DNA of 64,000 nt. Source: Dactylosporangium siamense. Lineage in GTDB: Bacteria; Actinomycetota; Actinomycetes; Mycobacteriales; Micromonosporaceae. Positions 16,106 to 24,169 of this stretch are shown here, piece after piece. A program made the translations under genes and the position numbers. The number at the start of each line of letters is the position of its first letter. Position 1 is the stretch's first letter. The stretch spans positions 186,001 through 250,000 of the forward strand of contig NZ_BONQ01000017.1 of assembly GCF_016862795.1 (NCBI RefSeq), read 5' to 3'. The notes beneath the pieces were generated by a model. It saw only the letters and a program-made list of their open reading frames with translations. It searched no databases and had not been told where the DNA came from.

Positions 16106-16489
16106 TCAGGGCCAGCGGGTGGCGTTGGCCTCGGTGAGGATGCCGGGGCGGTCCAGGACGACGCAGAAGGTGACGCCGGCCGGGTCGCGCATGACCCACC
16201 AGCGGTCCTGACGCTCGACCCGGGTCGCGCCGAGCGCCTCCAGGCGGGCCACCTCGGCGTCGAGGTCGTCGGTGTGGATGTCGACGTGCACGCGCGGCCC
16301 GCCGTCGCCGAGCTGCTGGGCGAGCAGCACCAGGTCGTGGTGCGGGATCAGTGCCCCGTGGAACTCCGGATACCGGCCGACCTGTTCCAGCGGGGCGCCG
16401 AGGGCACCCCGCCAGAAGGTCACCGTCGCGTCGTGGTCGGCGGCGGGCACGTCCAGGACGATCGTGTAGAGCCTGCTGAGATGAGCCAC
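16106..16489 (-). CDS. VOC (glyoxalase/bleomycin resistance) family protein
   Basis: A 127-residue protein with two beta-alpha-beta-beta-beta units of the VOC fold: LYTIVLDVPAADHDATVTFW at the start and VHVDIHTDDLDAEVARLEAL, then WVMRDPAGVTFCVV in the second half. VOC proteins are metal-dependent lyases/dioxygenases or drug-binding proteins; this one cannot be placed further. The only in-frame start before the conserved region is GTG 16489 (VAHLSRLY). Confidence 0.8.
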   Translation of the reverse strand: MAHLSRLYTIVLDVPAADHDATVTFWRGALGAPLEQVGRYPEFHGALIPHHDLVLLAQQLGDGGPRVHVDIHTDDLDAEVARLEALGATRVERQDRWWVMRDPAGVTFCVVLDRPGILTEANATRWP

Positions 16490-16509
16490 GCCGCAGAATG
16501 TACCGGCCG

Positions 16510-17232
16510 CTACACGGCCAGGATGATCGATGTGGGCAGGGCCGGGGCGCCGTCGACCGGGGCCGGGTCCTCGGGTGTCGGGGCGACCCCGCCGGCGGCG
16601 ATCCGGTCCAGGGTGTGCAGGCCCAGCGGCCGGACCTGGCCGAAGATCGTGTAGTTGGGCCGCAGCGCCGAGTCGGCGAAGACGAGGAAGAACTGGCTGC
16701 CGTTGGTGTCCGGGCCGGCGTTGGCCATGGCGAGGACGCCGCGGGCGTACACCTTGCGCGCGCCCGTCGGGTCGGTCGGCGCCGGCGGCAGGTTCGTGGG
16801 CAGCTCGTCCTTGTAGCGGTACCCCGGGCCGCCCTCGCCGGTGCCGGACGGGTCGCCGCACTGCAGGACCTTCAGCGTCGGATACGTCGTCAGCCGGTGG
16901 CACACGGTGCGGTGGTAGAAGCCGTGCCGGGTCAGGTGCAGGAAGCTCTGCACCGTGCAGGGCGCCTGCGCCCGGTCCAGGGTCAGCGGGATGAGGCCCA
17001 GGTTGGTGACCAGCGTGACGGTGACCGTGCCCCGCGACGGGGTGTGCCGCGGATCCCTGGGCAGTGGCACCGGCCGGACCGCGGGATCGTCCGGTGTCGG
17101 CGTGTACGCGCACGGCCCGCCGGTGGGAACGGGCTCGCCGGACGCCTGCGCGGGCGTGGCGGCGAACGCCGAGGTGGCGATCAGGGCGAGCACGACCACG
17201 GCGACACGAGTTCGGACCACGATGTCCTCCAT
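16510..17232 (-). CDS. Secreted cyclophilin-type peptidyl-prolyl isomerase
   Basis: A 240-residue exported protein. A signal peptide of about 30 residues (VAVVVLALIATSAFAATPAQA) precedes a cyclophilin domain. Recognisable motifs are FYHRTVCHRL, in which family members usually have FHRVI, then GVLAMANAGPDTNGSQFFL and YTIFGQV. It catalyses cis-trans isomerisation of prolyl bonds and probably helps fold exported proteins. The insert before GYRYKDELP is typical of secreted actinobacterial forms. Several catalytic positions differ from the canonical enzyme, so activity may be reduced. Confidence 0.85.
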   Translation of the reverse strand: MEDIVVRTRVAVVVLALIATSAFAATPAQASGEPVPTGGPCAYTPTPDDPAVRPVPLPRDPRHTPSRGTVTVTLVTNLGLIPLTLDRAQAPCTVQSFLHLTRHGFYHRTVCHRLTTYPTLKVLQCGDPSGTGEGGPGYRYKDELPTNLPPAPTDPTGARKVYARGVLAMANAGPDTNGSQFFLVFADSALRPNYTIFGQVRPLGLHTLDRIAAGGVAPTPEDPAPVDGAPALPTSIILAV

Positions 17233-17454
17233 CGAAGATTAGGAATCTCAAAGGTCTAACGGATATCGATGTCTGGCGTCAAGACCCGTTTTCGACGTTT
17301 GCGGTGGAACGGTGGTATAGCAACGGTCCTGCCCCTTCCTGTTGTTCACCTCTTGCATGTCCGGCGTGCGCGCGTGGCCGCGCCTGTTGGTCATGCGCCG
17401 TCCCGAACGTGTGTCCCAGTGGGTGGGCGTTCCTGGCGGGCGAGGGAGCAGCGG

Positions 17455-18003
17455 GTGCACCAATCGAGGTTCGTCTTCTTAGCACTGGCCGGGGCGGCCG
17501 CCGATGACGGCACGGTCGCCGCGGCCACCACCTGGATGCTGGTGTCGCCGAACAACCGGCCGCTGGGCAGAGCGGCACGGACGTTCGACACCTACGGCGC
17601 GTGCCGGGACGCGGTGCTGCGCCTGCAGGCCGGGTTCGCCGCGGTGCGCAGCACCGTCGCCGCCGTGGAGTCCAACGGGCAGTGGGTCTGGCGGGCGGAG
17701 GTCGACGGCGCGACCGTCGGCATGTCCAGCCGTTCCTACCTGCGCGCCCGGGAATGCCACTACAACCTGGAACGCTTCCTGGAAGCCGTGCCGGCGGCGC
17801 TCGTGGTGGCCGGCACCCGCAGCGTCCGAGGCGGTCACCGCATGGCGTTCAACGCCACCGGCGATCTGGCGGCCCTTCCGCCGAGCCCGGCGCCGTGGGG
17901 CGCCCGGGCCCCGTACGCCGACCGCCCCCGCCACGGGGATCGCGGCGCGCGGGCCCGGGGCGCCCACCCGCTGTCCCCGGCACCCGGCAGCCCGACGGCG
18001 TGA
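17455..18003 (+). CDS. Hypothetical protein with YegP/DUF1508-like segments
   Basis: A 182-residue protein. Two similar stretches, WMLVSPNNRPLGRAARTFDT and VWRAEVDGATVGMSSRSYLR, recall tandem DUF1508 (YegP) units, a small beta-sandwich fold of unknown role. The last 45 residues are Pro/Arg/Gly-rich and probably disordered. GTG at 17455 follows GAGGGAG by about 7 nt and is chosen over upstream starts that read through non-coding-looking sequence. The domain call is tentative; no neighbour suggests a function. Confidence 0.55.
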   Translation: MHQSRFVFLALAGAAADDGTVAAATTWMLVSPNNRPLGRAARTFDTYGACRDAVLRLQAGFAAVRSTVAAVESNGQWVWRAEVDGATVGMSSRSYLRARECHYNLERFLEAVPAALVVAGTRSVRGGHRMAFNATGDLAALPPSPAPWGARAPYADRPRHGDRGARARGAHPLSPAPGSPTA

Positions 18004-18092
18004 CCGGCGCGCGGTCACCGTCGGTACACCGGTTCGGCACTCGGTGAATCTCACCCGACAAGGGTGGCTGGCATCGATGTAGGTTTCCGGGC

Positions 18093-18353
18093 ATGGACGT
18101 GTTCCTGCTGTGGCACGTGCACCATGCGGGCCCTGACCACCGTGACACCGACGGCGAGCTGAGCTGGGACGAGGCGGACGGCGACGACGTGAAGATCCTC
18201 GGGGTCTATTCGACCGAGGAGCGGGCCCGGGAGCGCATCGCGCGGGCGCGTGAGCTTCCGGGGTTCTCCGACGAGCCGGACTGCTTCCTCATCGCGGCCT
18301 CCGTCGTCGACGACGACCAGTGGACGGAGGGGTTCGTCACCGTGACGGACTGA
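18093..18353 (+). CDS. DUF7336-like small protein
   Basis: An 86-residue cytoplasmic protein matching the DUF7336 pattern: MDVFLLWHVHH start, VKILGVYSTEERARERIARA, LPGFSDEPDCFLI and the terminal DDDQWTEGFV. Function is unknown; members are small solitary proteins found across bacteria. Its last 17 nt overlap the convergent desaturase gene. Confidence 0.75.
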   Translation: MDVFLLWHVHHAGPDHRDTDGELSWDEADGDDVKILGVYSTEERARERIARARELPGFSDEPDCFLIAASVVDDDQWTEGFVTVTD

Positions 18354-19269
18354 GCGGCTCGAGCCGTAGCAGGGCCGGTTCCGGGACCGGCCCGCGCAGC
18401 TGGCGGCCGACGGCGGTGGCCCAGCCGAGGTGCCATTCGTCGGCGTCGGCGTGGAAGGCGGCGCGCAGCTCGAACCAGTGCAGCCCCGGGTGCCGGTGGT
18501 GCACGCTGTGCAGGTTGAACGCGAGGACGAACAGCTCTAGCGGCCGCGGCAGCCGCAGGTTCATCGCGTCCAGGGGACGTTCGAGCCGGGTCCGGTAGTG
18601 GTAGGCGTTGTCGGCGAGGGACACCAGCAGCGCCCGGCCACCGACGGCGGCGGCGAGCATCCACGCGTGCCGCCCGTAGCCGGCCACGGCGGCGGCGTAG
18701 GTCGCCACGACGGCGAGCGCCTCGACCCGAAACCGGCGCAGCGTGTCGCGCCGGGAGACCCGGTCGAGGAGCAGGCCGGTGACGGAGTCCAGGGAGTCGG
18801 TGTGGCGCACCAGCCACCGCCACCCGGCGGCGGGCACGGCGGCGAGGACCACCGACGCGGCCTCCACGAGGTAGAGGCCGCCGAGCAGGCGCGGGTAGTA
18901 GCCGCGCGCCGCGGCGAGCCACGTGGTGACGGCCGGGTCGTAGACCTCGGTCCGCTCGCGGCGGGTCCGGCTGTAGCGGTGGTGCAGCAGGTGCCCGACC
19001 TTCAGCAGCGCGAACGGCGCGCCGTAGCCGGTGGCCAGGACCCGGGCGAGGCGGTCGTTCCAGCGGCGGTCGCGCAGCAGGGTCCCGTGGATCCCCTCGT
19101 GGATGAGCGACCACAGCGGGACGGTGGTGAGCACGACCGGCACCAGCAGCCAGCCCCAGCGCGGGTCGGCGGGCAGCAGCCACACCGGCAGGATCAGCAG
19201 TTGCAGCACGAGCGTGCCGGCGGCGGCGGTGGTCAGTACCCCCGAGATCAATGTCTGACGGGCAGCCAT
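18337..19269 (-). CDS. Membrane fatty acid desaturase family protein
   Basis: A 310-residue membrane protein with the three histidine clusters of the FA_desaturase family: HEGIHG near residue 57, HLLHHRY near 93, and HSVHHRHPGLHW near 257. Two or more transmembrane segments occur at about 5-50 and 135-150. It differs from the acyl-CoA desaturase at 12315, so the substrate may be another lipid or a carotenoid-like compound. It is convergent with the DUF7336 gene (17-nt overlap). Confidence 0.82.
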   Translation of the reverse strand: MAARQTLISGVLTTAAAGTLVLQLLILPVWLLPADPRWGWLLVPVVLTTVPLWSLIHEGIHGTLLRDRRWNDRLARVLATGYGAPFALLKVGHLLHHRYSRTRRERTEVYDPAVTTWLAAARGYYPRLLGGLYLVEAASVVLAAVPAAGWRWLVRHTDSLDSVTGLLLDRVSRRDTLRRFRVEALAVVATYAAAVAGYGRHAWMLAAAVGGRALLVSLADNAYHYRTRLERPLDAMNLRLPRPLELFVLAFNLHSVHHRHPGLHWFELRAAFHADADEWHLGWATAVGRQLRGPVPEPALLRLEPLSPSR

Positions 19270-19308
19270 GCCCGCAAGGTAACTCCCGTGCGGGTCGCCC
19301 GGGAGAAC

Positions 19309-20298
19309 TCAGCCTGAACTGCGGCGGACGGTCAGCGAGGTCGGGAAGGTGCCGTGCCAGCCGGCGCCGACCTCGCCGGCGAGCAGGGCCCGGGTCGCGG
19401 CGGCCGCCATCTCCTCGACGGGCTGGCGCACCGACGTCAGCGGCGGGGTGGTGCACGCGGCGATGAGGCTGTCGTCGAAGGCGATGACCGCGACGTCCTC
19501 CGGCACCCGCCGGCCGGCCGCGGCGAGGACCTGCAGCGCCCCGGAGGCCATCAGGTCGCAGGCGACGAACAGCGCGTCGAGATCCGGGTGCTCCGCCAGC
19601 AGCTGCCGGGTGGTGGCGGCGCCGGTCTCCCGGTTGAACTCGCCACCCTCGCCGGTGATCGGCTCGAGGCCGGCGTCGTGGATCGCGGCGAGATACCCGG
19701 CCCGCCGGTCGACGGCGTCGCTGATGTGCGCCGGCCCCGGGACGGCCGCGATCCGCTTGCGCCCGTTGCGGTGCAGGAGCCGGACCGCCTCATACGCCCC
19801 CGTGGTGTTGTCCGGCACGATCGACGGCACCGGCTCGGCGGTGCGGCCCATCGACACGACCCGCGGGCAGACGGCGTGGAAGTCCGCGGCGAGCGCGGGC
19901 GGCACGTTGACGAGGATCGCGCCCACGCTGGCCGAGTGCGCGACCCGGTCGAGCAGCCGGGACGCCTCGGCCAGCCCGACGACGTGCACCCGCATCTGCG
20001 CCTCGGAGTGCCGCAGCCCCTCGACGATCCCGGCGACGACCCGCCCGTAGTAGGGGTTGGTGCCGAAGCACGTCGGCTCGTCGTCGACGACGATCAGCTC
20101 GACGACGTCGCCGTGCCCGCGGGCCAGGGCCCGGGCGACCGGGTCGGGCCGGTAGCCGAGCTGCTCGACGGCCCGCCGCACCTGCTCACGGACCTCCTCC
20201 GCGACGCGCGAGTTGCCGTTGATGACCCGCGAGACGGTGGCCCTGGAGAACCCGGCGACCTGCGCGACGTCGTCAAGGGTTGGCCGTTTGTGTTGCAT
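19309..20298 (-). CDS. LacI-family transcriptional regulator
   Basis: A 329-residue regulator: N-terminal LacI HTH (TLDDVAQVAGFSRATVSRVI) with hinge helix YRPDPVARALA, followed by a periplasmic-binding-protein-like effector domain (about 60-329). It likely represses sugar-use genes and is released by a sugar. ATG 20298 overlaps the TGA of the upstream epoxide hydrolase remnant (TGATG), showing that the two were once coupled. GTG 20301 is an alternative start one codon upstream. The target genes are unknown because the old operon partner is broken. Confidence 0.87.
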   Translation of the reverse strand: MQHKRPTLDDVAQVAGFSRATVSRVINGNSRVAEEVREQVRRAVEQLGYRPDPVARALARGHGDVVELIVVDDEPTCFGTNPYYGRVVAGIVEGLRHSEAQMRVHVVGLAEASRLLDRVAHSASVGAILVNVPPALAADFHAVCPRVVSMGRTAEPVPSIVPDNTTGAYEAVRLLHRNGRKRIAAVPGPAHISDAVDRRAGYLAAIHDAGLEPITGEGGEFNRETGAATTRQLLAEHPDLDALFVACDLMASGALQVLAAAGRRVPEDVAVIAFDDSLIAACTTPPLTSVRQPVEEMAAAATRALLAGEVGAGWHGTFPTSLTVRRSSG

Positions 20299-20640
20299 CA
20301 CGTGAGTTTATGGTCTTCCCGGAAGGCATTGCGAATCCCGCTCACGAACAGTGCGGGCCGCTCAGCCGCCAGGAAGTGCCCGCCGGTGCCCGCGTGCGCG
20401 ACCCGGGTCAGCCGCGGATACGCGCGGCGCAGCCACTCCTCCGGCGGCACCGGCAGCCACGGCTCGTCGGTCACCAGCACCGGCGCGGGCACCTGGATCA
20501 CCTCCCGCGGCCCCGGCGGCGACAGTGCATAGAGCCGGGTCGAACTGCGATGGTGTCGGTCAGCCAGTACAGCATCACGTTGGTCAGCATCAGGTCGGCG
20601 CCCGGAGGGGACGCGGGGTCGCTCCAGCGACGCGCTCCTC
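20298..20640 (-). pseudogene. C-terminal remnant of an epoxide hydrolase-type alpha/beta hydrolase, frameshifted
   Basis: Only the last ~110 residues of the family can be read. First comes LMLTNVMLYWLTDTIA, matching the conserved YWLT segment; then the reading frame shifts at about 20556 and continues as SSTRLYALSPPG, then PAPVLVTDEPWLP and the catalytic-His motif GTGGHFLAAERPALFV. A single missing base between GC and AGTTCG explains the shift. The N-terminal catalytic half is absent; homology stops close to the palindrome at 20680. The stop overlaps the LacI start. Confidence 0.75.
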
Positions 20641-20679
20641 CTGGAGCACCGGGTGACCCCGGCCCTCGCCGCCTTTCCC

Positions 20680-20731
20680 GTGATCCGGAAGACCCGGTGC
20701 GCCCCTGGGTGCTCGAGGTCTTCCGGATCAC
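20680..20731. repeat. 15-bp palindrome with 22-nt loop, second member of the TGATCCGGWAGACC family
   Basis: Left arm 20680-20694 (GTGATCCGGAAGACC) and right arm 20717-20731 are perfect complements. Arm core and overall length (52 bp versus 53 bp) match the palindrome at 4793-4845, with one base difference in the arm core; GTGC follows the left arm in both. It lies between the epoxide hydrolase remnant and cutC. Confidence 0.75.
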
Positions 20732-20777
20732 AGCAGTGAAACGGGCCGAGGGCGGACGGCGCTGGCAGGATTGGGTC

Positions 20778-21452
20778 ATGATCATGCCGCTGTTGGAGGT
20801 CATCGCCCTTGATGCCGCAGATGCCCGGAATGCGTGTGACGGTGGTGCGGACCGGGTCGAACTGGTCAGCGACATGGCCGCGGCGGGGCTGAGCCCGGCG
20901 CCGGCGACCGTTGCCGCCGTGCGCGCGGCGGTCGACCTGCCGGTGCGGGTGATGCTGCGGTCCCGGGCGGACTTCGCGGCGGGTGACCTCGACGCCCTGC
21001 GGCGCACCGCGCAGGAGCTGCGGTCCGCCGGGGGTGACCAGTTCGTCCTCGGGTTCCTGGACCGCAACGGCGACGTCGACCTGCCGGCGGTCCGCACGGT
21101 GGTCGACGCCCTGGACGGCGCGCCGTGGACGTTTCACCGCGCGATCGACCACGCCGGCGACCGGGCCGCCGTGTGGGCGGCGCTCGCCGGGTTGCCCGGG
21201 CTCGACACGGTGCTCACCGCCGGTGCCCCGGCAGGGCTTTCCGAAGGGCTCGCCACGGTCCTGGGCGAGGCGTCGGCGAGCGGCCCGCGGCTGCTGGTCG
21301 GGGGTGGGCTGCGCGACGAGCACATCGCGCCGTTGCGTGCGGCCGGGGTGACCGCGTTCCACTCCGGCGCCGCCGTCCGGCGGGACCGGGACTGGGACAA
21401 CCCCGTCGACCCGGCCCTCGTGCACCGGCTCCGGTCGAGCCTCACGGACTAA
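20778..21452 (+). CDS. cutC: CutC family protein (copper homeostasis protein-like)
   Basis: A 224-residue TIM-barrel protein of the CutC family. The start LLEVIALDAADARNACDGGA, the segment GGADRVELVSDMAAAGLSPA, the catalytic-like PWTFHRAIDHA and the C-terminal TAFHSGAAVR all match. The historic link to copper tolerance is weakly supported; the biochemical role is unclear. ATG 20778 is used; ATG 20784 is two codons later. Its TAA is inside the left arm of the 169-bp inverted repeat that follows. Confidence 0.88.
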   Translation: MIMPLLEVIALDAADARNACDGGADRVELVSDMAAAGLSPAPATVAAVRAAVDLPVRVMLRSRADFAAGDLDALRRTAQELRSAGGDQFVLGFLDRNGDVDLPAVRTVVDALDGAPWTFHRAIDHAGDRAAVWAALAGLPGLDTVLTAGAPAGLSEGLATVLGEASASGPRLLVGGGLRDEHIAPLRAAGVTAFHSGAAVRRDRDWDNPVDPALVHRLRSSLTD

Positions 21453-21617
21453 GGCGCGTTTGGTAAGTGGATGCCGGGCTGCGGCGGACCCAGACGCCGC
21501 CTGGAACCACGCCGGTCACACCCGGATACAACCCCGGCATCCGGCCGCGCCCGGCGCGGCCCCAGCCGACGTCTGGGCCTCGCCTCGCTCCGACCCCACT
21601 TACCAAACACGCCTTAG
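21449..21617. mobile_element. 169-bp MITE-like element with 22-bp terminal inverted repeats
   Basis: The left end 21449-21470 and right end 21596-21617 are inverted repeats matching at 21 of 22 positions (CTAAGGCG..TTTGGTAAGTGG). The interior also pairs imperfectly, for example CCCAGACG near 21488 with CGTCTGGG near 21569, so the whole unit folds back. It encodes nothing. It begins on the cutC stop codon and ends 9 bp before the methyltransferase ATG. It could be a non-autonomous transposable element or a long terminator; insertion would have supplied the present cutC stop. Confidence 0.6.
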
Positions 21618-21626
21618 GCTCGGGGG

Positions 21627-22430
21627 ATGCTGGAGTATCGGACGCTCGACCCGCTGCGGGTGCGCATCGAGACACACCTGCGGCACAGCGATCACGACGA
21701 CGACGTGGACGCCGCCGTCCTCGCGGCCGTCGGGCACACCGCCACCGATGCGGTGCTCGACGTCGGCTGCGGCACCGGAGCGTTCCTGCGCCGGCTGGCA
21801 ACCTCCGGCGGGCCCCTGAGCGCGATCCCGAGCGCGAACCCGCGAGCGACGGTGAAGGCCGCCGGGGTCGACACCTCGCCGGCCGCCGTCGCCGCGCTCG
21901 ACGGCTTGCCCGGGGTCGAGGTGCGCCTCGGTGACGCGGCCGCGCTGCCGTGGCCCGACGGCACGTTCGACGTCGTCACCGCCCGGCACATGCTGTATCA
22001 CGTCGGCGAACCCGTCGAAGCGATCCGGGAGGCGCGGCGCGTGCTGCGGCCCGGCGGGCGGTTCGCGGCCGTGGTCAACATCCGGGACGCGTATCCGAGG
22101 ATCCACGGGCTCATCAGGGACGCGGTCGCGGCGCACGGGTTCGACCCCGGCGTCTACACCGTTCCGGTGCACGGCGACAACCTGCCGGGCCTGGTGGCGG
22201 CGGTGTTCGGGGAGACGCGCGTGGAGCGGCACGACAACGCCCTGGTGTTCCACGAGCCGGCGCCGCTCGTGGCGTACGCGGTGTCGATGCTCACCGGGTT
22301 CGGCGTCAGCGACGACGACCCGGCGCGGCCGGCGGTCGTGGCGCGGATCGCGGCGGAGGCCGCCCGGTGGTTCGACGGCGGTGGGACGGTCCGGGACCCG
22401 AAGGGCTACGTGATCGTCACCGGCTGGTAG
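21627..22430 (+). CDS. Class I SAM-dependent methyltransferase
   Basis: A 267-residue methyltransferase with motif I VLDVGCGTGAFLRRL near residue 43, the acidic motif GVDTSPAAVAAL, motif post-I LGDAAALPWPDGTFDVV and motif III RVLRPGGRFAAV. This is the Methyltransf_11/25 class that methylates small molecules. The substrate is unknown. The region SGGPLSAIPSANPRATVKAA between motif I and the acidic motif is unusually long. It is preceded by the inverted-repeat element and convergent (25-nt overlap) with the DUF4291 gene. Confidence 0.85.
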   Translation: MLEYRTLDPLRVRIETHLRHSDHDDDVDAAVLAAVGHTATDAVLDVGCGTGAFLRRLATSGGPLSAIPSANPRATVKAAGVDTSPAAVAALDGLPGVEVRLGDAAALPWPDGTFDVVTARHMLYHVGEPVEAIREARRVLRPGGRFAAVVNIRDAYPRIHGLIRDAVAAHGFDPGVYTVPVHGDNLPGLVAAVFGETRVERHDNALVFHEPAPLVAYAVSMLTGFGVSDDDPARPAVVARIAAEAARWFDGGGTVRDPKGYVIVTGW

Positions 22431-22981
22431 GGGCGTTCCGCCGGGAGCAGCGCCTGTGCCTCGTCCAGCGACCGGGCCCGCACCAGGGCGTGGATCTCGT
22501 GGGCGAGGGGCGTGACGTCGCTGATGGAGACGGTCCAGTCGTCCACGTATCGGTGCACGGCGTCGCCGCTGAGCCCCAGCTGCAGCGACCGGTGGCCCAG
22601 CGGCTGCAGCTGCAGCGAGCGCTCCGGGTCCCACTGGACGCGGACCGGGCTGATGCGCAGCCGCCGGGACCAGTCGGCCCGGCTGGCGTGCACGGCGGGG
22701 GAGTAGTGGCTGAGGCACGCGCCGGCGACCGCGGCATCGAACCCGGCCCGGCGCAGCCGGACCGCGAGCACGTGTTCCTGGCCTTCCTTCATGGCCCAGC
22801 CGCTGCGGTACATCATCCACAGGAACGACGGCTTGACCCACGTCATCCGGTCCCGTTTGAACGGCGGCACGAACCGCTGCGCGGCGACGGCCGGCACCGC
22901 GATCGCGGGGGAGTAGGCCTGGTAGACGGTGATCGTCTCGTCGTCGTGGACGGCGCGGATCTCCTGGTACGGGACGGGCAC
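22406..22981 (-). CDS. DUF4291 family protein
   Basis: A 191-residue protein matching DUF4291 along its length: PYQEIRAVHDDETITVYQAY, FVPPFKRDRMTWVKPSFLWM and RSGWAMKEGQEHVLAV. The function is unknown; the fold is distantly linked to ADP-ribosyltransferase-like proteins in some analyses, which I could not test here. GTG 22981 gives the usual start VPVPYQE; longer starts would overlap the divergent MazG-like gene. Confidence 0.82.
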   Translation of the reverse strand: MPVPYQEIRAVHDDETITVYQAYSPAIAVPAVAAQRFVPPFKRDRMTWVKPSFLWMMYRSGWAMKEGQEHVLAVRLRRAGFDAAVAGACLSHYSPAVHASRADWSRRLRISPVRVQWDPERSLQLQPLGHRSLQLGLSGDAVHRYVDDWTVSISDVTPLAHEIHALVRARSLDEAQALLPAERPYQPVTIT

Positions 22982-23011
22982 GAGGAAACCGTAGAGGGCT
23001 AGGGTGCCGGG

Positions 23012-23338
23012 ATGCCATTCGATTTGAACGACCTGCCCGACACGGCGGCCGACATCGCCAAGCACCTGGAGGCGGCCGGGTTCACCGAGTCGGCGCAGCT
23101 GCGGCAGACCCTGGCCCTCGCCGAGGAGGTCGGGGAGTTCGTCGGGGCGGTCCGCCGGCACGCCGGGATGGCGCGGCGGCCGGGGCCGTTCAGCGACGTC
23201 GAGGCGGAGCTGGCCGACGTGGTGATCACCGCGTTCGTCACCGCGCACACCATGGGCATCGACCTGCGACAGGCGGTCGAGGACAAGCTGGCCGTCGTCT
23301 ACACCCGGGGCTGGCGCCAGGCCGGCGACACGCCGTAG
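23012..23338 (+). CDS. MazG-like nucleotide pyrophosphohydrolase family protein
   Basis: A 108-residue all-alpha protein. The conserved EE..E..D arrangement is visible: ALAEEVGEFVGAV, then EAELADVVITAF. These four acidic residues bind Mg2+ in the family, which hydrolyses (d)NTPs to monophosphates and pyrophosphate as house-cleaning. The length fits a single-domain MazG-like protein. It is divergent from the DUF4291 gene with only 30 bp between start codons. Confidence 0.82.
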   Translation: MPFDLNDLPDTAADIAKHLEAAGFTESAQLRQTLALAEEVGEFVGAVRRHAGMARRPGPFSDVEAELADVVITAFVTAHTMGIDLRQAVEDKLAVVYTRGWRQAGDTP

Positions 23339-23344
23339 GGATCA

Positions 23345-23368
23345 TTAGCCCGGCTAACGAGCTATATT
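23345..23368 (+). promoter_or_regulatory. Palindromic operator and -10 box of the DrrAB-type exporter operon
   Basis: TTAGCC-C-GGCTAA at 23345-23357 is a perfect palindrome. A TATATT -10 hexamer follows at 23363-23368. The GTG start codon at 23375 lies at the expected transcription start, suggesting a leaderless mRNA. The palindrome would cover the promoter spacer, as for a TetR or MarR repressor; the regulator is not adjacent. Confidence 0.55.
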
Positions 23369-23374
23369 GGCGGT

Positions 23375-24169
23375 GTGGAACCCGACGAACCGGCCGTGCG
23401 CATCGACGGGCTCCGGCACCGGTTCAAGGAGACCGTCGCGGTCGACGCCCTTGACCTGGTCGTCCGCCGGGCGGAGATCTTCGGCCTGCTCGGGCCCAAC
23501 GGCGCCGGCAAGACCACGACCATCCGGGTGCTGACGACCCTGCTGCCGCCGCAGGCCGGCACGGTCGAGGTGTTCGGCCTCGACGTGCGCCGCCGCCGGA
23601 TGGCGGTGCGCCGGCTGATCGGCTACGTGCCGCAGGCGCTGTCCGCGGACCCCGCGCTCAGCGGCCGGGAGAACGTCGCGCTGTTCGCCCGGCTGTTCGA
23701 CGTGCCGCGGGCGCAGCGCCGGGACCGCACCGCCGAGGTCATCGACGCGATGGGCCTTGCCGACGCCGCCGACCGGCCCGCCGGCACCTACTCCGGTGGC
23801 ATGGTCCGCCGCCTCGAGCTGGCGCAGGCCCTGGTGAGCGCGCCGCGGCTGCTCGTGCTCGACGAGCCGACGATCGGCCTCGACCCGGTCGCCCGGGCCG
23901 GGGTCTGGGAGCGCATCCACGAGACCCGTGCCCGCACCGGCATGACGGTCCTGGTCACCACCCACTACATGGAGGAGGCCGCGGCCAACTGCGACCGGGT
24001 CGCCCTCATGCACCGGGGCCGGATCCGCGCCCTGGACACCCCGGCCGCGCTGGTCGCGTCGCTGCAAGGGGAGGCGGCGAACCTGGACGACGTGTTCCGG
24101 GAATACACCGGCGACGACCTCGACGGGGGAGGGTTCAAAGATGTCCGTGTCGCTCGCCGCGCCCGTTGA
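23375..24169 (+). CDS. ABC exporter ATP-binding protein (DrrA type)
   Basis: A 264-residue ATPase. Walker A is GPNGAGKTTT near residue 42, the signature is YSGGMVRRLELAQAL, and Walker B is LLVLDEPTIGLD followed by an H-loop in VTTHYMEEA. The resemblance is to the daunorubicin-resistance DrrA/ABC-2 group that expels drugs or lipids. GTG 23375 is probably a leaderless start. It overlaps the permease gene by 29 nt, so the pair forms one transporter. Confidence 0.88.
   Translation: MEPDEPAVRIDGLRHRFKETVAVDALDLVVRRAEIFGLLGPNGAGKTTTIRVLTTLLPPQAGTVEVFGLDVRRRRMAVRRLIGYVPQALSADPALSGRENVALFARLFDVPRAQRRDRTAEVIDAMGLADAADRPAGTYSGGMVRRLELAQALVSAPRLLVLDEPTIGLDPVARAGVWERIHETRARTGMTVLVTTHYMEEAAANCDRVALMHRGRIRALDTPAALVASLQGEAANLDDVFREYTGDDLDGGGFKDVRVARRAR

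Noticed and set aside
17248-17463. A 71-codon minus-strand frame between the cyclophilin gene and the DUF1508-like gene.
   Set aside because: It lacks coding character and overlaps the start of the plus-strand gene; the stretch 17233-17454 is treated as intergenic with no clear signal.
20640-20777. Continuation of the epoxide hydrolase remnant upstream of the palindrome.
   Set aside because: No further motif of the family could be read in any frame on the minus strand in this stretch.
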